A stretch of DNA of 64,000 bases from JBHJHP01 sp042219825 (GTDB taxonomy: Bacteria; Bacteroidota; Bacteroidia; Bacteroidales; UBA5342): contig NZ_JBHJHQ010000001.1 of assembly GCF_042219825.1 (NCBI RefSeq), forward strand, positions 310,001 to 374,000, written 5' to 3'. A program made the position numbers and the translations under genes. Below, in pieces: positions 18,569 through 27,736 of the stretch (its first letter is position 1; every line of letters begins with the position of its first letter). The notes beneath the pieces were generated by a model. That model worked only from the letters and a program-made list of their open reading frames with translations. It was not told the DNA's origin and made no database searches.

Positions 18569-19003
18569 TCACCAGGCGCCTAATATCATTCCCATTACAG
18601 CGAAGAAAATGATAAAATATCCTGAATCAATAAAAAAAAGTTTTAATGAGTGTCTGGCGAACAGATAGTTAATACCTAATGCCGTTGTAATAAAACCGAT
18701 ACTGACAATCAATCCGGTTATAAGCCCTTCTGCTAATGTTGATTGCCGTCCAATCAACAACTCCAGTATAATGGCGCCTATAAATGTAAGCACAAAGGCA
18801 GGTCCGAATACCAGTGCCATGTTGGTATTTTTCAAATCATCGTTTGAAAGATTAATTTCTTTTTGCCATGCATTGCCAACCAATAGAGGAGAATACCAAA
18901 CTGCTCCAATAGCAAATGCTATAATGGTTGAAACTATGACTGATAACCAATTGATTTCTGAGAATGAATTCAGGATTTCCATAACTATTTTTTCGTAAAA
19001 CAT
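18569..19003 (-). CDS. DUF1761-family small membrane protein
   Basis: A 144-residue integral membrane protein with four hydrophobic helices. The N-terminal INWLSVIVSTIIAFAIGAVWYSPLL pattern (NW...GA.WYSP) is that of the DUF1761 family, whose function is not known. A second in-frame ATG at 18982 (MEILNSFSEINW) fits the usual family start better than the ATG at 19003; the sequence has no ribosome-binding site that decides. It is convergent with the acetyltransferase gene. Confidence 0.8.
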   Translation of the reverse strand: MFYEKIVMEILNSFSEINWLSVIVSTIIAFAIGAVWYSPLLVGNAWQKEINLSNDDLKNTNMALVFGPAFVLTFIGAIILELLIGRQSTLAEGLITGLIVSIGFITTALGINYLFARHSLKLFFIDSGYFIIFFAVMGMILGAW

Positions 19004-19142
19004 TAAATTCTGTTAAAAAGTTTAGTGCTGGTCTGAATAATTTTTAACCCGGGTAATCCTTCAGAATAATTAAGGCTTTACAGCAAACATTTTGCGTGTT
19101 AAAAGGTTAATAGATGGAAATGAAAATGTTAAGTTATTCGTT

Positions 19143-19961
19143 ATGATAAGGAAAAACTATTTATTCCTGTTTTTTGCAGTAGTTATTTTTTCAGCCTGCC
19201 GACATGGCAAAAACAGTAATGAGCTGCAAAATGCGTTCGCTGCCAATGGAAGTGTGGATGTGTGTTTACAAAGAATGTCTGACATTTCTAAACCGGTTTA
19301 TGATGTAGCGGTTTTGGTAGATACAGCAATGGCTCCTTCAAAAGTTTATCTCGACAGCTTATATATGAACGGTTATGCCTACCATGAAATTAGTTCGGTG
19401 GATCTTGCTAACGCAAAAGTTGACAACCAGACAATTACAATTGATAGCCAGGTATATCATTTGTTATATGCCAACGCCGTTTCAGATTTTACTACGTATA
19501 AGAGAATCGTTAAGGATGGCGGCGTAATATCTTACAATGTGCCGGACAGTCCGATTGAAAATTTACCATTGAATGATTTCAGAACCATAAAATTCGGAGG
19601 TGGAGGTATTGTTAGTGGCGAACAACCCAATAAGGTTCTGGATATGATGAAAGTTGAACCACAGTTTAAATACCCGGCCGACCTGAATCTGGAATGGAAC
19701 CAGTATCATTATAAGGGGATTGATTTTTTCGTGGTCACTAATCACTCTGATGGCGACGTTGAATTTAAAGGTACCTTTGGAACACTTGCCGGAGCCCCGG
19801 AAATGTGGGATCCTGTAACAAAACAGCAATATGCGGTGGATGATTACTGGCAGGTGAAAGGTGCAGTTACCTTCGATATAAAAGAGAAACCCGGACAGAC
19901 GCTTATTTATGTGTTTGGAACCAACGCAGATCGTGATAAAATGAAAGAATATAAATTGTAA
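19143..19961 (+). CDS. Putative lipoprotein resembling the C-terminal half of GH106-like enzymes
   Basis: A 272-residue protein starting at the ATG at 19143, because the signal MIRKNYLFLFFAVVIFSAC with lipid-binding Cys19 begins there; a longer frame back to 19092 would put 17 charged residues before it. Residues about 45-150 (YDVAVLVDTAMA...LYANAVSDF...VKDGGVI) look like the amidotransferase-like middle domain, and residues 210-270 (FFVVTNHSDGDVEFKG...APEMWDPVTKQQY) like the beta-sandwich tail, of GH106-type rhamnosidases. The TIM barrel with catalytic residues is absent. It may be a binding protein or a decayed enzyme. The Old Yellow Enzyme gene follows by 24 nt. Similarity is from memory of motifs, so moderate only. 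Confidence 0.5.
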   Translation: MIRKNYLFLFFAVVIFSACRHGKNSNELQNAFAANGSVDVCLQRMSDISKPVYDVAVLVDTAMAPSKVYLDSLYMNGYAYHEISSVDLANAKVDNQTITIDSQVYHLLYANAVSDFTTYKRIVKDGGVISYNVPDSPIENLPLNDFRTIKFGGGGIVSGEQPNKVLDMMKVEPQFKYPADLNLEWNQYHYKGIDFFVVTNHSDGDVEFKGTFGTLAGAPEMWDPVTKQQYAVDDYWQVKGAVTFDIKEKPGQTLIYVFGTNADRDKMKEYKL

Positions 19962-19985
19962 TACATCCTTAGGAAAACTCATACT

Positions 19986-21050
19986 ATGTCAAAACTTTTT
20001 TCACCTTTAAAAATTAAAGATATAACATTCAGAAACAGAGTTGCTGTTTCACCCATGTGTCAGTATTCCTCGGAGGACGGTTTTGCCAACGACTGGCATC
20101 TGGTTCATCTTGGAAGCAGGGCTATTGGTGGTGCGGGCCTGATAATACAGGAAGCAACAGCCGTTTCACCTGAGGGGAGAATTACACCAGCTGATATGGG
20201 GCTGTACAAGGATGAACATATTGAAATGTTGCAACGCATCACTTCATTTATTCATCAGCATGGCGCCGTTGCCGGAATACAACTGGCACATGCCGGACGA
20301 AAAGCTGGATGTGCCAGACCCTGGGACGGTGGAAAACAACTTGCTCATGATAACGGCAGATGGCAAACCGTAGCGCCTTCACCTATTCCGTTTTTTAATC
20401 AGGATGCAGCACCTGAAATGTTGGATGAAGAAGGTATTTCGAAAGTTATAAACGATTTTAAAAAAGCAACCGAAAGAGCTGTAAAAGCTGGATATAAGGT
20501 TCTGGAAATTCATGCAGCGCATGGGTATCTGATTCATGAGTTTTTATCGCCGCTATCGAATTATAGAGTGGATAAATATGGAGGAAGCTTTGAAAACAGA
20601 ATCCGCTTGCTACTCGAAATAGTAGCTGCAGTATCATCTGTTTGGCCTGGGAACCTGCCGTTATTTGTACGTATTTCGGCGACTGATTGGGTAGAAGATG
20701 GTTGGAATATTAATGAATCGGTAAAACTGGCTGCGGTATTAAAAAGTAAAGGCGTGGACCTGATTGACTGTTCCTCTGCCGGTATAGTTCCGCATGCAAA
20801 AGTGCCGGTTGAACCTGGTTACCAGGTTCAGTTTGCAGATCGTATAAAGAACGAGACCGGAATTATGACGGGTGCTGTGGGATTAATTACTGAAGCTGCT
20901 CAGGCAGAAAAGATTTTGGATCTGAACAAGGCAGATCTTATTCTTATGGCACGGGAGTCGCTAAGGAATCCTTACTTTCCCTTAATCGCTGCTTCTGAGA
21001 TGGGTGAAGATATTGAATGGCCGGTTCAGTATCAAAGAGCTAAAGTATAA
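19986..21050 (+). CDS. namA: NADPH dehydrogenase of the Old Yellow Enzyme family (YqjM/NamA type)
   Basis: A 354-residue FMN-dependent ene-reductase that reduces alpha,beta-unsaturated carbonyl compounds using NADPH. The TIM-barrel shows the YqjM-class motifs: VAVSPMCQYS with the flavin-tuning Cys, GIQLAHAGRKA with the substrate-binding His and the arginine-containing extension, EIHAAHGYLIHEFLSPLSN with the active-site His pair, and the C-terminal LILMARESLRNPYF phosphate-binding end. It is 24 nt after the lipoprotein gene and probably cotranscribed. The physiological substrate is not known. The family is certain; the symbol is by class. Confidence 0.92.
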   Translation: MSKLFSPLKIKDITFRNRVAVSPMCQYSSEDGFANDWHLVHLGSRAIGGAGLIIQEATAVSPEGRITPADMGLYKDEHIEMLQRITSFIHQHGAVAGIQLAHAGRKAGCARPWDGGKQLAHDNGRWQTVAPSPIPFFNQDAAPEMLDEEGISKVINDFKKATERAVKAGYKVLEIHAAHGYLIHEFLSPLSNYRVDKYGGSFENRIRLLLEIVAAVSSVWPGNLPLFVRISATDWVEDGWNINESVKLAAVLKSKGVDLIDCSSAGIVPHAKVPVEPGYQVQFADRIKNETGIMTGAVGLITEAAQAEKILDLNKADLILMARESLRNPYFPLIAASEMGEDIEWPVQYQRAKV

Positions 21051-21055
21051 GCCCG

Positions 21056-21328
21056 TCATTCAATTTTTATGATGGCCATTGCTTTGCTGTTGGTCAGGAA
21101 ATGCTCGTGAAGAAGATTTTCTAACATGACTGGAGCCGTAATCTTTACACTGTAACCTTCTCCAAAATGACTGGAATCTAAAAAGTTGATTTCCACGTCT
21201 TCCGAAAAATTAGGAACAGTCTTTCCAAACCTGTTTTCAAGATTTTGAATAATAAAATCTTTCTGATTATCAAACCGTTCACTGAAGACTACAAAGTATG
21301 AAACGGATTCTGATTGCCGGGTTTCCAT
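21056..21328 (-). CDS. Small conserved-looking protein, function unknown
   Basis: A 90-residue acidic soluble protein without a family I recognise. It has alternating strand-helix-strand pattern (SYFVVFSERF, KDFIIQNLENRFG, GYSVKITAPVMLENLLHEHFL, AMAIIKIE), like a small ferredoxin-like alpha/beta fold. No signal peptide, no membrane helix, no metal-binding motif. It is convergent with the Old Yellow Enzyme gene, with only 5 nt between the stops, which supports it being real. Confidence 0.6.
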   Translation of the reverse strand: METRQSESVSYFVVFSERFDNQKDFIIQNLENRFGKTVPNFSEDVEINFLDSSHFGEGYSVKITAPVMLENLLHEHFLTNSKAMAIIKIE

Positions 21329-21549
21329 AATTTCAATTTTAAGGATTTTGCAGACTAAATTTAGGCATTATTCAGAGTAAAATCAATATAAAAACAGATT
21401 TGTAAAGTGCCTTTTCATTATTATAGAGGTTAGTAGATAAGCTTTTCCAAAGTTTTAAACTTTGGAAAAGTTAATATCCTGATTTATAGTCGTAATTTTT
21501 TAACTCTTGATTCGCATTACTTCTATATTTGTATCATAGAATTAAAGCG

Positions 21550-22395
21550 ATGGAATTTCATGTAATTGATACGGGAAACTTTATGGTAGACGGAGGGACC
21601 ATGTTTGGCACGGTACCCAAAGTGCAATGGAGTAGTCTTTATCCCTGTAACAAAGATAATTACTGTAATTTATCCATGCGTTCCCTGCTTGTTGATACCG
21701 GAAACAGGGTATTCCTTGTAGATAATGGCATGGGCAATAAGCAAAGCGAATCGTTTTATGCAGATTATCACCTGAACGGGAGCGGTGAACTGATCCGGTC
21801 ACTGAATAGCGCAGGTTACAAACCGGAAGATATTACCGATATGGTACTGACTCATTTGCATTTTGACCATTGTGGCGGGAGTGTTTTCTATAATGCGGAC
21901 AGAACTAAACCGGAACTTACGTTTCCCAATGCGGTACACTGGGTTGGAAAAGCACAGTGGGATAACTTTCTGAATCCAAACAGACTGGAACAGGACGCTT
22001 TTTTTAAGGAAGATATGATGCCAGTTTTTGAGGCAGACAAGCTTAAATTCATTGATGAAAACAAAGAGTTTGCTCCCGGTTTCTTTGTCAGAATATTTAA
22101 CGGACATACGCCGGGACAAATACTGCCTTTTATTACCTTTAAAGGTAAAACATTGGTTTATACTGCTGATTTAATTCCCATGGCGGCATCGGTTCAACCG
22201 GATTGGATCTCGGCTTACGATACCTTCCCGTTGATCTCAATTCATGAGAAAGAAACGTTTTTAAAGGAAGCAGCAGAAAACGGTTATATCCTTTTTTTGG
22301 AACACGATTTGTATAACGAATGCTGTTTGGTTGAACAAACAGAGGATGGTTTTAAGGTAGGTAAAACAGGTTTGTTAAAAGAATTTACGGAATAA
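21550..22395 (+). CDS. Metallo-beta-lactamase-fold hydrolase (lactonase-like)
   Basis: A 281-residue cytoplasmic hydrolase of the AHL-lactonase/AttM side of the MBL superfamily. The di-metal motif THLHFDHCGG (HxHxDH) is present, with later ligands in NGHTPGQ, TADLIP and LEHD. No signal peptide. The ATG at 21550 is chosen rather than a TTG at 21529, because the protein then starts at the first beta strand (MEFHVIDTG) and because TATATTTG at 21524-21531 is a -10-like promoter element that would lie inside the longer frame. That places the start codon about a dozen bases after the expected transcript start. True substrate unknown; quorum-signal hydrolysis should not be assumed. Confidence 0.85.
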   Translation: MEFHVIDTGNFMVDGGTMFGTVPKVQWSSLYPCNKDNYCNLSMRSLLVDTGNRVFLVDNGMGNKQSESFYADYHLNGSGELIRSLNSAGYKPEDITDMVLTHLHFDHCGGSVFYNADRTKPELTFPNAVHWVGKAQWDNFLNPNRLEQDAFFKEDMMPVFEADKLKFIDENKEFAPGFFVRIFNGHTPGQILPFITFKGKTLVYTADLIPMAASVQPDWISAYDTFPLISIHEKETFLKEAAENGYILFLEHDLYNECCLVEQTEDGFKVGKTGLLKEFTE

Positions 22396-22456
22396 AATAA
22401 AGGCGCTAAATTTTCGTATCTTAACCACCCAATTTATTAAAAGAGCTCCATAATTC

Positions 22457-23566
22457 ATGAAACAATTTGTAATATTTATATTTCTGTTTTTATCCGTTAT
22501 AGTTTCGGGGCAGACTAAAACATGCTGGCCCAATTTCAGGGGTGATGCAGCGCTGACTGGTGTCACACAATCAACATTTCCGGATAAGATTGAGATTCTC
22601 TGGACATTTTCAACGGAAGATCAGTTTAAGAGCAGTCCTGTTGTATGTAAGAAAACCATCGTGGTTGCCGCAATGGATGGAACATTGTATGCCATCAGCA
22701 TGATAGGAGAAAAACTCTGGTCATTTAAGTCAGAAAGCGGTTTTGAAGCACCGGCAACTATTCATGGTGCTTATGTATTTGTTGGTGACCTGAACGGAAC
22801 GATTTTTTGTCTTAGTCTGAAGACCGGAGAAGAACTATGGCAATTTAAAACGGATGGTCAGATTATGGGATCGCCGGTTGTTTATTCCTGGCAAAATAAG
22901 GATGTTCTGATGTTTGGCAGTTATGACTACTTTTTATATGCACTTGATCCGGATTCCGGAAAACTGTTGTGGAAATACGAGTCGGATAACTATATTAACG
23001 GGGCACCTGCCTGTTTAAACGGAGAGGTGGTATTTGGCGGTTGTGATGGTTTTTTGCACGTTATCAGTGTATTAGACGGGAAGTTGAATGAGAAAGTAGA
23101 GGTGGCTACCTATGTGGCCGGTTCATCCGCACTTGAAAATAAAATGGCTTATACCGGCGACTATGACGGACGCTTCTCTGCCATTGATCTGGAACACAAA
23201 ACTATTAAATGGAGATGGGAAGATGTCAATAAAAATCTTGCTTTCATTGCTTCTCCGGCTCTGTCTGATGGCAAAGTTGTGGCTGGTTGTAGAGACAAGT
23301 TTCTTTACTGTTTTGATAAATCAGACGGTTCAGTCATCTGGAAATACAACACCGGTAGCAGGGTGGATGCTTCACCTGTAATAAGTGGTTCAAAAGTACT
23401 TGCCGCAAATATGCGGGGCGATTTACTGATTCTGGATCTTAACACCGGGAAAAAGTTACTGAGTTATGAGCTTGGATCTGCCATCAGTGCCACGCCAGCC
23501 GTGGTAGACGGAAAAATTATAATTGCTGCAGAGGATGGAAATCTGTATTGCCTTGGGGAACAATGA
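22457..23566 (+). CDS. Secreted PQQ-like beta-propeller repeat protein
   Basis: A 369-residue protein with a signal peptide (MKQFVIFIFLFLSVIVSGQ) and eight or so repeats of the PQQ/BamB propeller type, seen as repeated sets of a G-x-LY-x-L strand and a W-x-F/Y turn (GTLYAISMIGEKLWSF, GTIFCLSLKTGEELWQF, YFLYALDPDSGKLLWKY). No PQQ-binding or dehydrogenase residues are visible, so it is probably a structural or binding propeller of the envelope. It follows the hydrolase gene by 61 nt. The next gene has its own promoter just after this stop. Confidence 0.8.
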   Translation: MKQFVIFIFLFLSVIVSGQTKTCWPNFRGDAALTGVTQSTFPDKIEILWTFSTEDQFKSSPVVCKKTIVVAAMDGTLYAISMIGEKLWSFKSESGFEAPATIHGAYVFVGDLNGTIFCLSLKTGEELWQFKTDGQIMGSPVVYSWQNKDVLMFGSYDYFLYALDPDSGKLLWKYESDNYINGAPACLNGEVVFGGCDGFLHVISVLDGKLNEKVEVATYVAGSSALENKMAYTGDYDGRFSAIDLEHKTIKWRWEDVNKNLAFIASPALSDGKVVAGCRDKFLYCFDKSDGSVIWKYNTGSRVDASPVISGSKVLAANMRGDLLILDLNTGKKLLSYELGSAISATPAVVDGKIIIAAEDGNLYCLGEQ

Positions 23567-23581
23567 AAATAATTATCTTTG
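23553..23581 (+). promoter_or_regulatory. Promoter of the GT4 glycosyltransferase gene
   Basis: TTG at 23553-23555 and TATCTTTG at 23574-23581 with 18 nt between them, close to the Bacteroidota consensus. It overlaps the last codons of the beta-propeller gene and would start transcription about 20 nt before the ATG at 23607. Confidence 0.5.
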
Positions 23582-23606
23582 CTTTCCACACTAAAAAACA
23601 CATGCG

Positions 23607-24899
23607 ATGAATATCATACAAATCATACCTGGTTCAGGAGGTTCGTTTTACTGCGGAAACTGTTTGCGCGACAGTAAGTTCGTGGAGGCATTACGCGAAC
23701 AGGGGCACAACGTGGTTAAAATTCCGATGTACCTTCCTTTATTTTCCGATGAACACGATTTGGGCGATACACCGGTGTTTTACGGTGCGATAAGTATTTA
23801 CCTGAAGCAATTGATGCCAATCTTCAGAAAAGCGCCCAAATGGTTCGATAACCTGTTGAATTCAGGTCCGATGCTGAAATTTGCAGCAAAAATGTCCGGA
23901 TCGACCGATGCAACCGGTTTGGAAGATATGACCATTTCGATGTTAATGGGCGAAGAAGGCAAGCAGAAGGAGGAACTGGAACGAATGACAGACTGGATGG
24001 CCGAAAATTGTAAGCCGGATGTGATACATATATCAAACGCGTTGTTGCTAGGACTCGCACACCAGATAAAAAAGAAACTGAATGTTCCCATTGTATGCTC
24101 ATTGCAGGATGAAGATGTGTGGGTAGATGTGATGGAGCCTGATGTCAGGGAAGGCGTATGGAAACTAATGGCCGACAAAGGACAGGAGGTTGATGCATAC
24201 ATTTCGGTAAGCAGTTATTTTGCAGAACGGATGAAACCGGTACTGAATATTCCGGATCATAAACTGCATACCATACATTTGGGCGTAAACCCGGACGATT
24301 ATCGTTTTTTTGAGCGGGGAACCGGTGACAGACATATCGGCTATGTATCCAGAATGTGTCATGAAAATGGCATGGATATTCTGGTAGATGCCTTTATTCG
24401 TCTGAAAAAAGATGCAAATTATGCAGATGTAAAGCTGATCCTGACCGGAGGTTCAACCGGGGCAGATACCAAATTCATTAAGCAGAACCTGGGCAAACTT
24501 AGAAAGGCCGGACTAGCAGACCATTTTGAAGTTTTGGAGGAGTTTGAAGGAGAGGCAAGACATAGCTTTTTCGAAAGGGTATCTATGATTTCTGTACCGG
24601 TAAGAAACGGTGAGGCTTTTGGGTTGTATATGATCGAATCCATGGCATCGGGAATTCCTATGGTGCAGCCTGCTTTGGGTGCTTTCCCCGAAATTATCAA
24701 TAAAACCAAAGGAGGTGTGGTGTACCAAAACAATACGCCGGAAGAGCTGGAAAAAGCTCTTAAAACCTTACTCGATGATCCTGGTCATCATGCTAAAAGA
24801 AGTATCAGTGCCCGAAAAGGTGTGGAAAAACATTTTAAAATTGATAAGCACGCCGGTGAAATGATCACTGTTTACGATAAAATAAGAAAGAAGAATTAA
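23607..24899 (+). CDS. GT4-family glycosyltransferase
   Basis: A 430-residue cytoplasmic glycosyltransferase of the GT-B fold. The N-terminal IIPGSGGSFYCGNCLRDSKF is the typical start of a Bacteroidota GT4 subgroup, and the C-terminal domain has the nucleotide-sugar motif FGLYMIESMASGIPMVQP with the E-x7-E type acidic pair. The donor and acceptor are unknown. The long intergenic run after it and the upstream promoter suggest a single-gene unit. Role in envelope polysaccharide or lipid glycosylation is inference from the family. Confidence 0.85.
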   Translation: MNIIQIIPGSGGSFYCGNCLRDSKFVEALREQGHNVVKIPMYLPLFSDEHDLGDTPVFYGAISIYLKQLMPIFRKAPKWFDNLLNSGPMLKFAAKMSGSTDATGLEDMTISMLMGEEGKQKEELERMTDWMAENCKPDVIHISNALLLGLAHQIKKKLNVPIVCSLQDEDVWVDVMEPDVREGVWKLMADKGQEVDAYISVSSYFAERMKPVLNIPDHKLHTIHLGVNPDDYRFFERGTGDRHIGYVSRMCHENGMDILVDAFIRLKKDANYADVKLILTGGSTGADTKFIKQNLGKLRKAGLADHFEVLEEFEGEARHSFFERVSMISVPVRNGEAFGLYMIESMASGIPMVQPALGAFPEIINKTKGGVVYQNNTPEELEKALKTLLDDPGHHAKRSISARKGVEKHFKIDKHAGEMITVYDKIRKKN

Positions 24900-25107
24900 T
24901 AACTAACAATGAAGTATTAACCTTAACGATCAACTTTTTTTAGGGATCTAAACAGTTTAAAGTTTCATTTTAAATTGTTCATTATTCATTGTCAGTTATT
25001 CATTTATTTGAACCTTTCAACACACAATCAACAACCCATTTCTCTTTGCCGGAAAATAATTAATTTAGCACTGCGTTATTAAGTAAACCATAAAAGAAGC
25101 AAATTAT

Positions 25108-25809
25108 ATGAATTTTCTCGTGTTAATGCTTGCACAGGCTCAGGGTGACATGCCGGTACTGACCGAAAGTGCTGAAGAGACAGCCCAGACCGGTATAAGT
25201 TTTTTTGATCTGGCATTAAAAGGCGGATGGATCATGATCCCAATCGCGCTTTTATTCATTTTTGCCTTATACATCTTTTTCGAACGGTTTCTGGTAATTA
25301 AACAAAAATCAAAGGTTGATCCGGGATTTATGAACCGCATCAAGGATTATATTTCGGACAATAAGATTGATTCAGCTATTAATCTTTGTGAACAGACAAA
25401 AACACCGGTTGCAAGAATGATAGAAAAAGGGATTACCCGGTTAGGACGTCCCCTGGAAGACGTGAATGCTGCCATTGAAAATGTAGGAAACCTTGAGATT
25501 GCGAAAATGGAAAAGGGTCTTGCATTCCTGGCAACTATCTCAGGTGGAGCGCCGATGATCGGTTTCCTTGGAACAGTTATCGGGATGATCAGGGCATTTT
25601 ACGATATGGCCAATGCAGGCAATAACATTGATGTGGGATTGCTTTCAAATGGTATTTATACTGCTATGGTAACTACCGTTGCTGGTCTTATTGTAGGGAT
25701 CATTGCCTATTTTGCGTATAACTTTCTGGTGGCCCGTGTGGATAAGGTGGTTCATAAGATGGAATCATCAACCATGGAGTTTCTCGATTTGTTAAACGAA
25801 CCGGCGTAA
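25108..25809 (+). CDS. exbB: ExbB/TolQ-type proton channel protein
   Basis: A 233-residue inner-membrane protein of the MotA/TolQ/ExbB family, the stator that couples proton flow to TonB. Three membrane helices are seen: GWIMIPIALLFIFALYIFF near 33-51, LAFLATISGGAPMIGFLGTVIGMIRAF near 140-166, and MVTTVAGLIVGIIAYFAYNFLV. The last two form the channel with the family's GLLGTV..M-type turn. First gene of a four-gene operon with two ExbD genes and TonB. Confidence 0.92.
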   Translation: MNFLVLMLAQAQGDMPVLTESAEETAQTGISFFDLALKGGWIMIPIALLFIFALYIFFERFLVIKQKSKVDPGFMNRIKDYISDNKIDSAINLCEQTKTPVARMIEKGITRLGRPLEDVNAAIENVGNLEIAKMEKGLAFLATISGGAPMIGFLGTVIGMIRAFYDMANAGNNIDVGLLSNGIYTAMVTTVAGLIVGIIAYFAYNFLVARVDKVVHKMESSTMEFLDLLNEPA

Positions 25810-25819
25810 TTATCGTTTT

Positions 25820-26212
25820 ATGGCTTATAAGCGGAGAACCAAAGTAAATGCATCATTTAGTATGTCGTCAATGACTGACATTGTATTCCTGTTGCTTATA
25901 TTTTTTATGGTTACTTCTACTTTGGTACATCCGAATGCATTAAAACTGTTAATGCCGCGAAAAGCCGAGCATAAAACAGAGCAGATCAGCAATTATATTA
26001 CGGTAAGAGTAAGCAATGCAGGTTCGTATTTTGTAAATGGTAAACGGGTGGATGAGGCTGGACTGCTTCAGGAAATCAGTACGGTAATTAAAGATCCGTC
26101 AAAAACTTACATTAACGTGACAACCGATAAAGGTGTGACCACAAAACAGGCTGTTACGGTTTTGAACCTTGCAAAGGATAATAATTATCAGGTGGCATTA
26201 AATATTAAATAG
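25820..26212 (+). CDS. exbD: ExbD/TolR-type protein 1
   Basis: A 130-residue protein with one N-terminal membrane helix (MTDIVFLLLIFFMVTSTL) carrying the functional Asp at the start of the helix, and a periplasmic domain. It begins 10 nt after exbB. The following gene begins at the base after its stop, so both are surely cotranslated. Confidence 0.9.
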   Translation: MAYKRRTKVNASFSMSSMTDIVFLLLIFFMVTSTLVHPNALKLLMPRKAEHKTEQISNYITVRVSNAGSYFVNGKRVDEAGLLQEISTVIKDPSKTYINVTTDKGVTTKQAVTVLNLAKDNNYQVALNIK

Positions 26213-26608
26213 ATGGCGTTCAGAAGAAGAAATAAGGTAGATTCGGGGTTCAGCATGTCTTCCATGACTGATATCGTGTTTCTTTTGCTTATCTTTTTCA
26301 TGATAACTTCCACTCTGGTAACACCAGTAGCCATCAGAAAACTGAAGTTGCCGTTTGGTGCGCATCAAACATCGGCAAAACCGAATACCACGGTTTCCAT
26401 AACTTCGGATATGAAATATTACATTGAAGGAGAGCAGGTGAATTTTAATGAAATAGAGCCACGTTTACAGGAAAAATTATCACTGGATCCGGATATTTAT
26501 ATTGCATTACATACAGATGAAAGCGTGCCGTTTTCAGAGGTGGGAAAAATACTGAATATAGCTCGACGCAATAAGTATAAACTGATCCTGGCAACAAGGG
26601 GAAAATAG
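26213..26608 (+). CDS. exbD: ExbD/TolR-type protein 2
   Basis: A 131-residue paralogue of the preceding protein, with the same N-terminal pattern (SGFSMSSMTDIVFLLLIFFM, Asp at helix start) but a different periplasmic half. The ATG directly follows the stop of the first ExbD gene. Two ExbD proteins per operon is common in this phylum and suggests a hetero-oligomeric stator. Confidence 0.9.
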   Translation: MAFRRRNKVDSGFSMSSMTDIVFLLLIFFMITSTLVTPVAIRKLKLPFGAHQTSAKPNTTVSITSDMKYYIEGEQVNFNEIEPRLQEKLSLDPDIYIALHTDESVPFSEVGKILNIARRNKYKLILATRGK

Positions 26609-26614
26609 AAAGAC

Positions 26615-27559
26615 TTGGAACACAGAAAGGAAAATACCAAAGCAACAATTTATACCATCATATCGGTTGTGGTGATGTTATTATTGCTGATTTTTTTCGG
26701 ATTCAAAGCCATTATGCCGGATTCCGAAGAGGGTATATTGGTGGATTTTGGTAATTCCGTCGTGGGAACAGGTCTTCAGGAACCGGCCCCATCAGTTGAA
26801 AAGCCTGCTTCAAAACCAAAATCTCCTACTGTTTCAGAACCTGTAAAGGCTCAGCCACAGACATCGGAAGATGTGAAAGAAGATGTAGAGACTCAGGATT
26901 TTGATGAAGCGCCGGTTATTGAAAGCGGAAAACGCAAACAGGAGACTGAGGAAGAAATAGCCCGTAAAGCGGAAGAACTTAGAAAACAAAAAGAAGCAGA
27001 AGAAGCGGAACGCATCCGAAAAGCGGCAGAAGAGGCGGAACGCAAACGTCTGGAAGAGATTGAACGGAAGAAAAAGGAAGAAGCGGAACGGCTTGAGCGC
27101 GAGCGCCTGGAACGCGAACGTAAAGCAGCAGAAATACGTCAGCGGACACAGAATGCATTTGGGGGTGGAGCCGGTAATGCCAATACTTCAGGCGAAGGTC
27201 AAACCGGAGATGCGGGTAATCAGGGATCACCAAACGGGGCTGCGAATACCGGTACTTATTCGGGTACAGGACTTGGCACAGAAGGTGTTGGATTTGAGTT
27301 GACAGGAAGAAGTAATGTTGGTTCACTACCCTTACCGGTTTATAATATTCAGGAAGATGGAATTGTTGTTGTTCAGATTGAGGTTGATCGTTCCGGACGT
27401 GTAATAAGTGCTACACCAATTTTATTAGGATCAACCACTCAAAATGCAGAACTATGGCGGGTAGCTAAAGAAGCAGCGTTAAAAGCAAGATTTAATGACG
27501 ATCCTACTGCTCCGATTAAGCAAATAGGTAAAATAAAGTATACTTTCAGTTTAGATTAA
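26615..27559 (+). CDS. tonB: Energy transducer TonB
   Basis: A 314-residue inner-membrane protein that transmits energy to outer-membrane receptors such as SusC. One N-terminal membrane helix (TIYTIISVVVMLLLLIFFGF), a long charged periplasmic linker rich in Glu, Lys and Arg (about 105-175, a helical rod rather than the usual Pro-rich arm), a Gly/Asn/Thr-rich spacer, and a C-terminal TonB domain (GIVVVQIEVDRSGRV...AALKARF). The start is TTG at 26615: no ATG or GTG lies between the ExbD stop and the membrane helix. The gene closes the exbB-exbD-exbD-tonB operon. Confidence 0.9.
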   Translation: MEHRKENTKATIYTIISVVVMLLLLIFFGFKAIMPDSEEGILVDFGNSVVGTGLQEPAPSVEKPASKPKSPTVSEPVKAQPQTSEDVKEDVETQDFDEAPVIESGKRKQETEEEIARKAEELRKQKEAEEAERIRKAAEEAERKRLEEIERKKKEEAERLERERLERERKAAEIRQRTQNAFGGGAGNANTSGEGQTGDAGNQGSPNGAANTGTYSGTGLGTEGVGFELTGRSNVGSLPLPVYNIQEDGIVVVQIEVDRSGRVISATPILLGSTTQNAELWRVAKEAALKARFNDDPTAPIKQIGKIKYTFSLD

Positions 27560-27736
27560 CAGACTGCATTTTATCCAACCTGATTAGTAGGTAATTTCCA
27601 TATTTGTTAAATTCTTCATTTAAAATGACTTGGCGACTTAGCATTTAAGTTGTAAATTTAGGTTCTGTTTGACTTTCATACAAGGCTGATTGCATTATCA
27701 GAACAGTATGAAATTAACCTACTGAGTTGTACAAAT

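Noticed and set aside
21550..22395. A quorum-quenching AHL lactonase
   Set aside because: Only the general metallo-beta-lactamase motifs are visible and no quorum-sensing gene is near, so the specific function is not supported.
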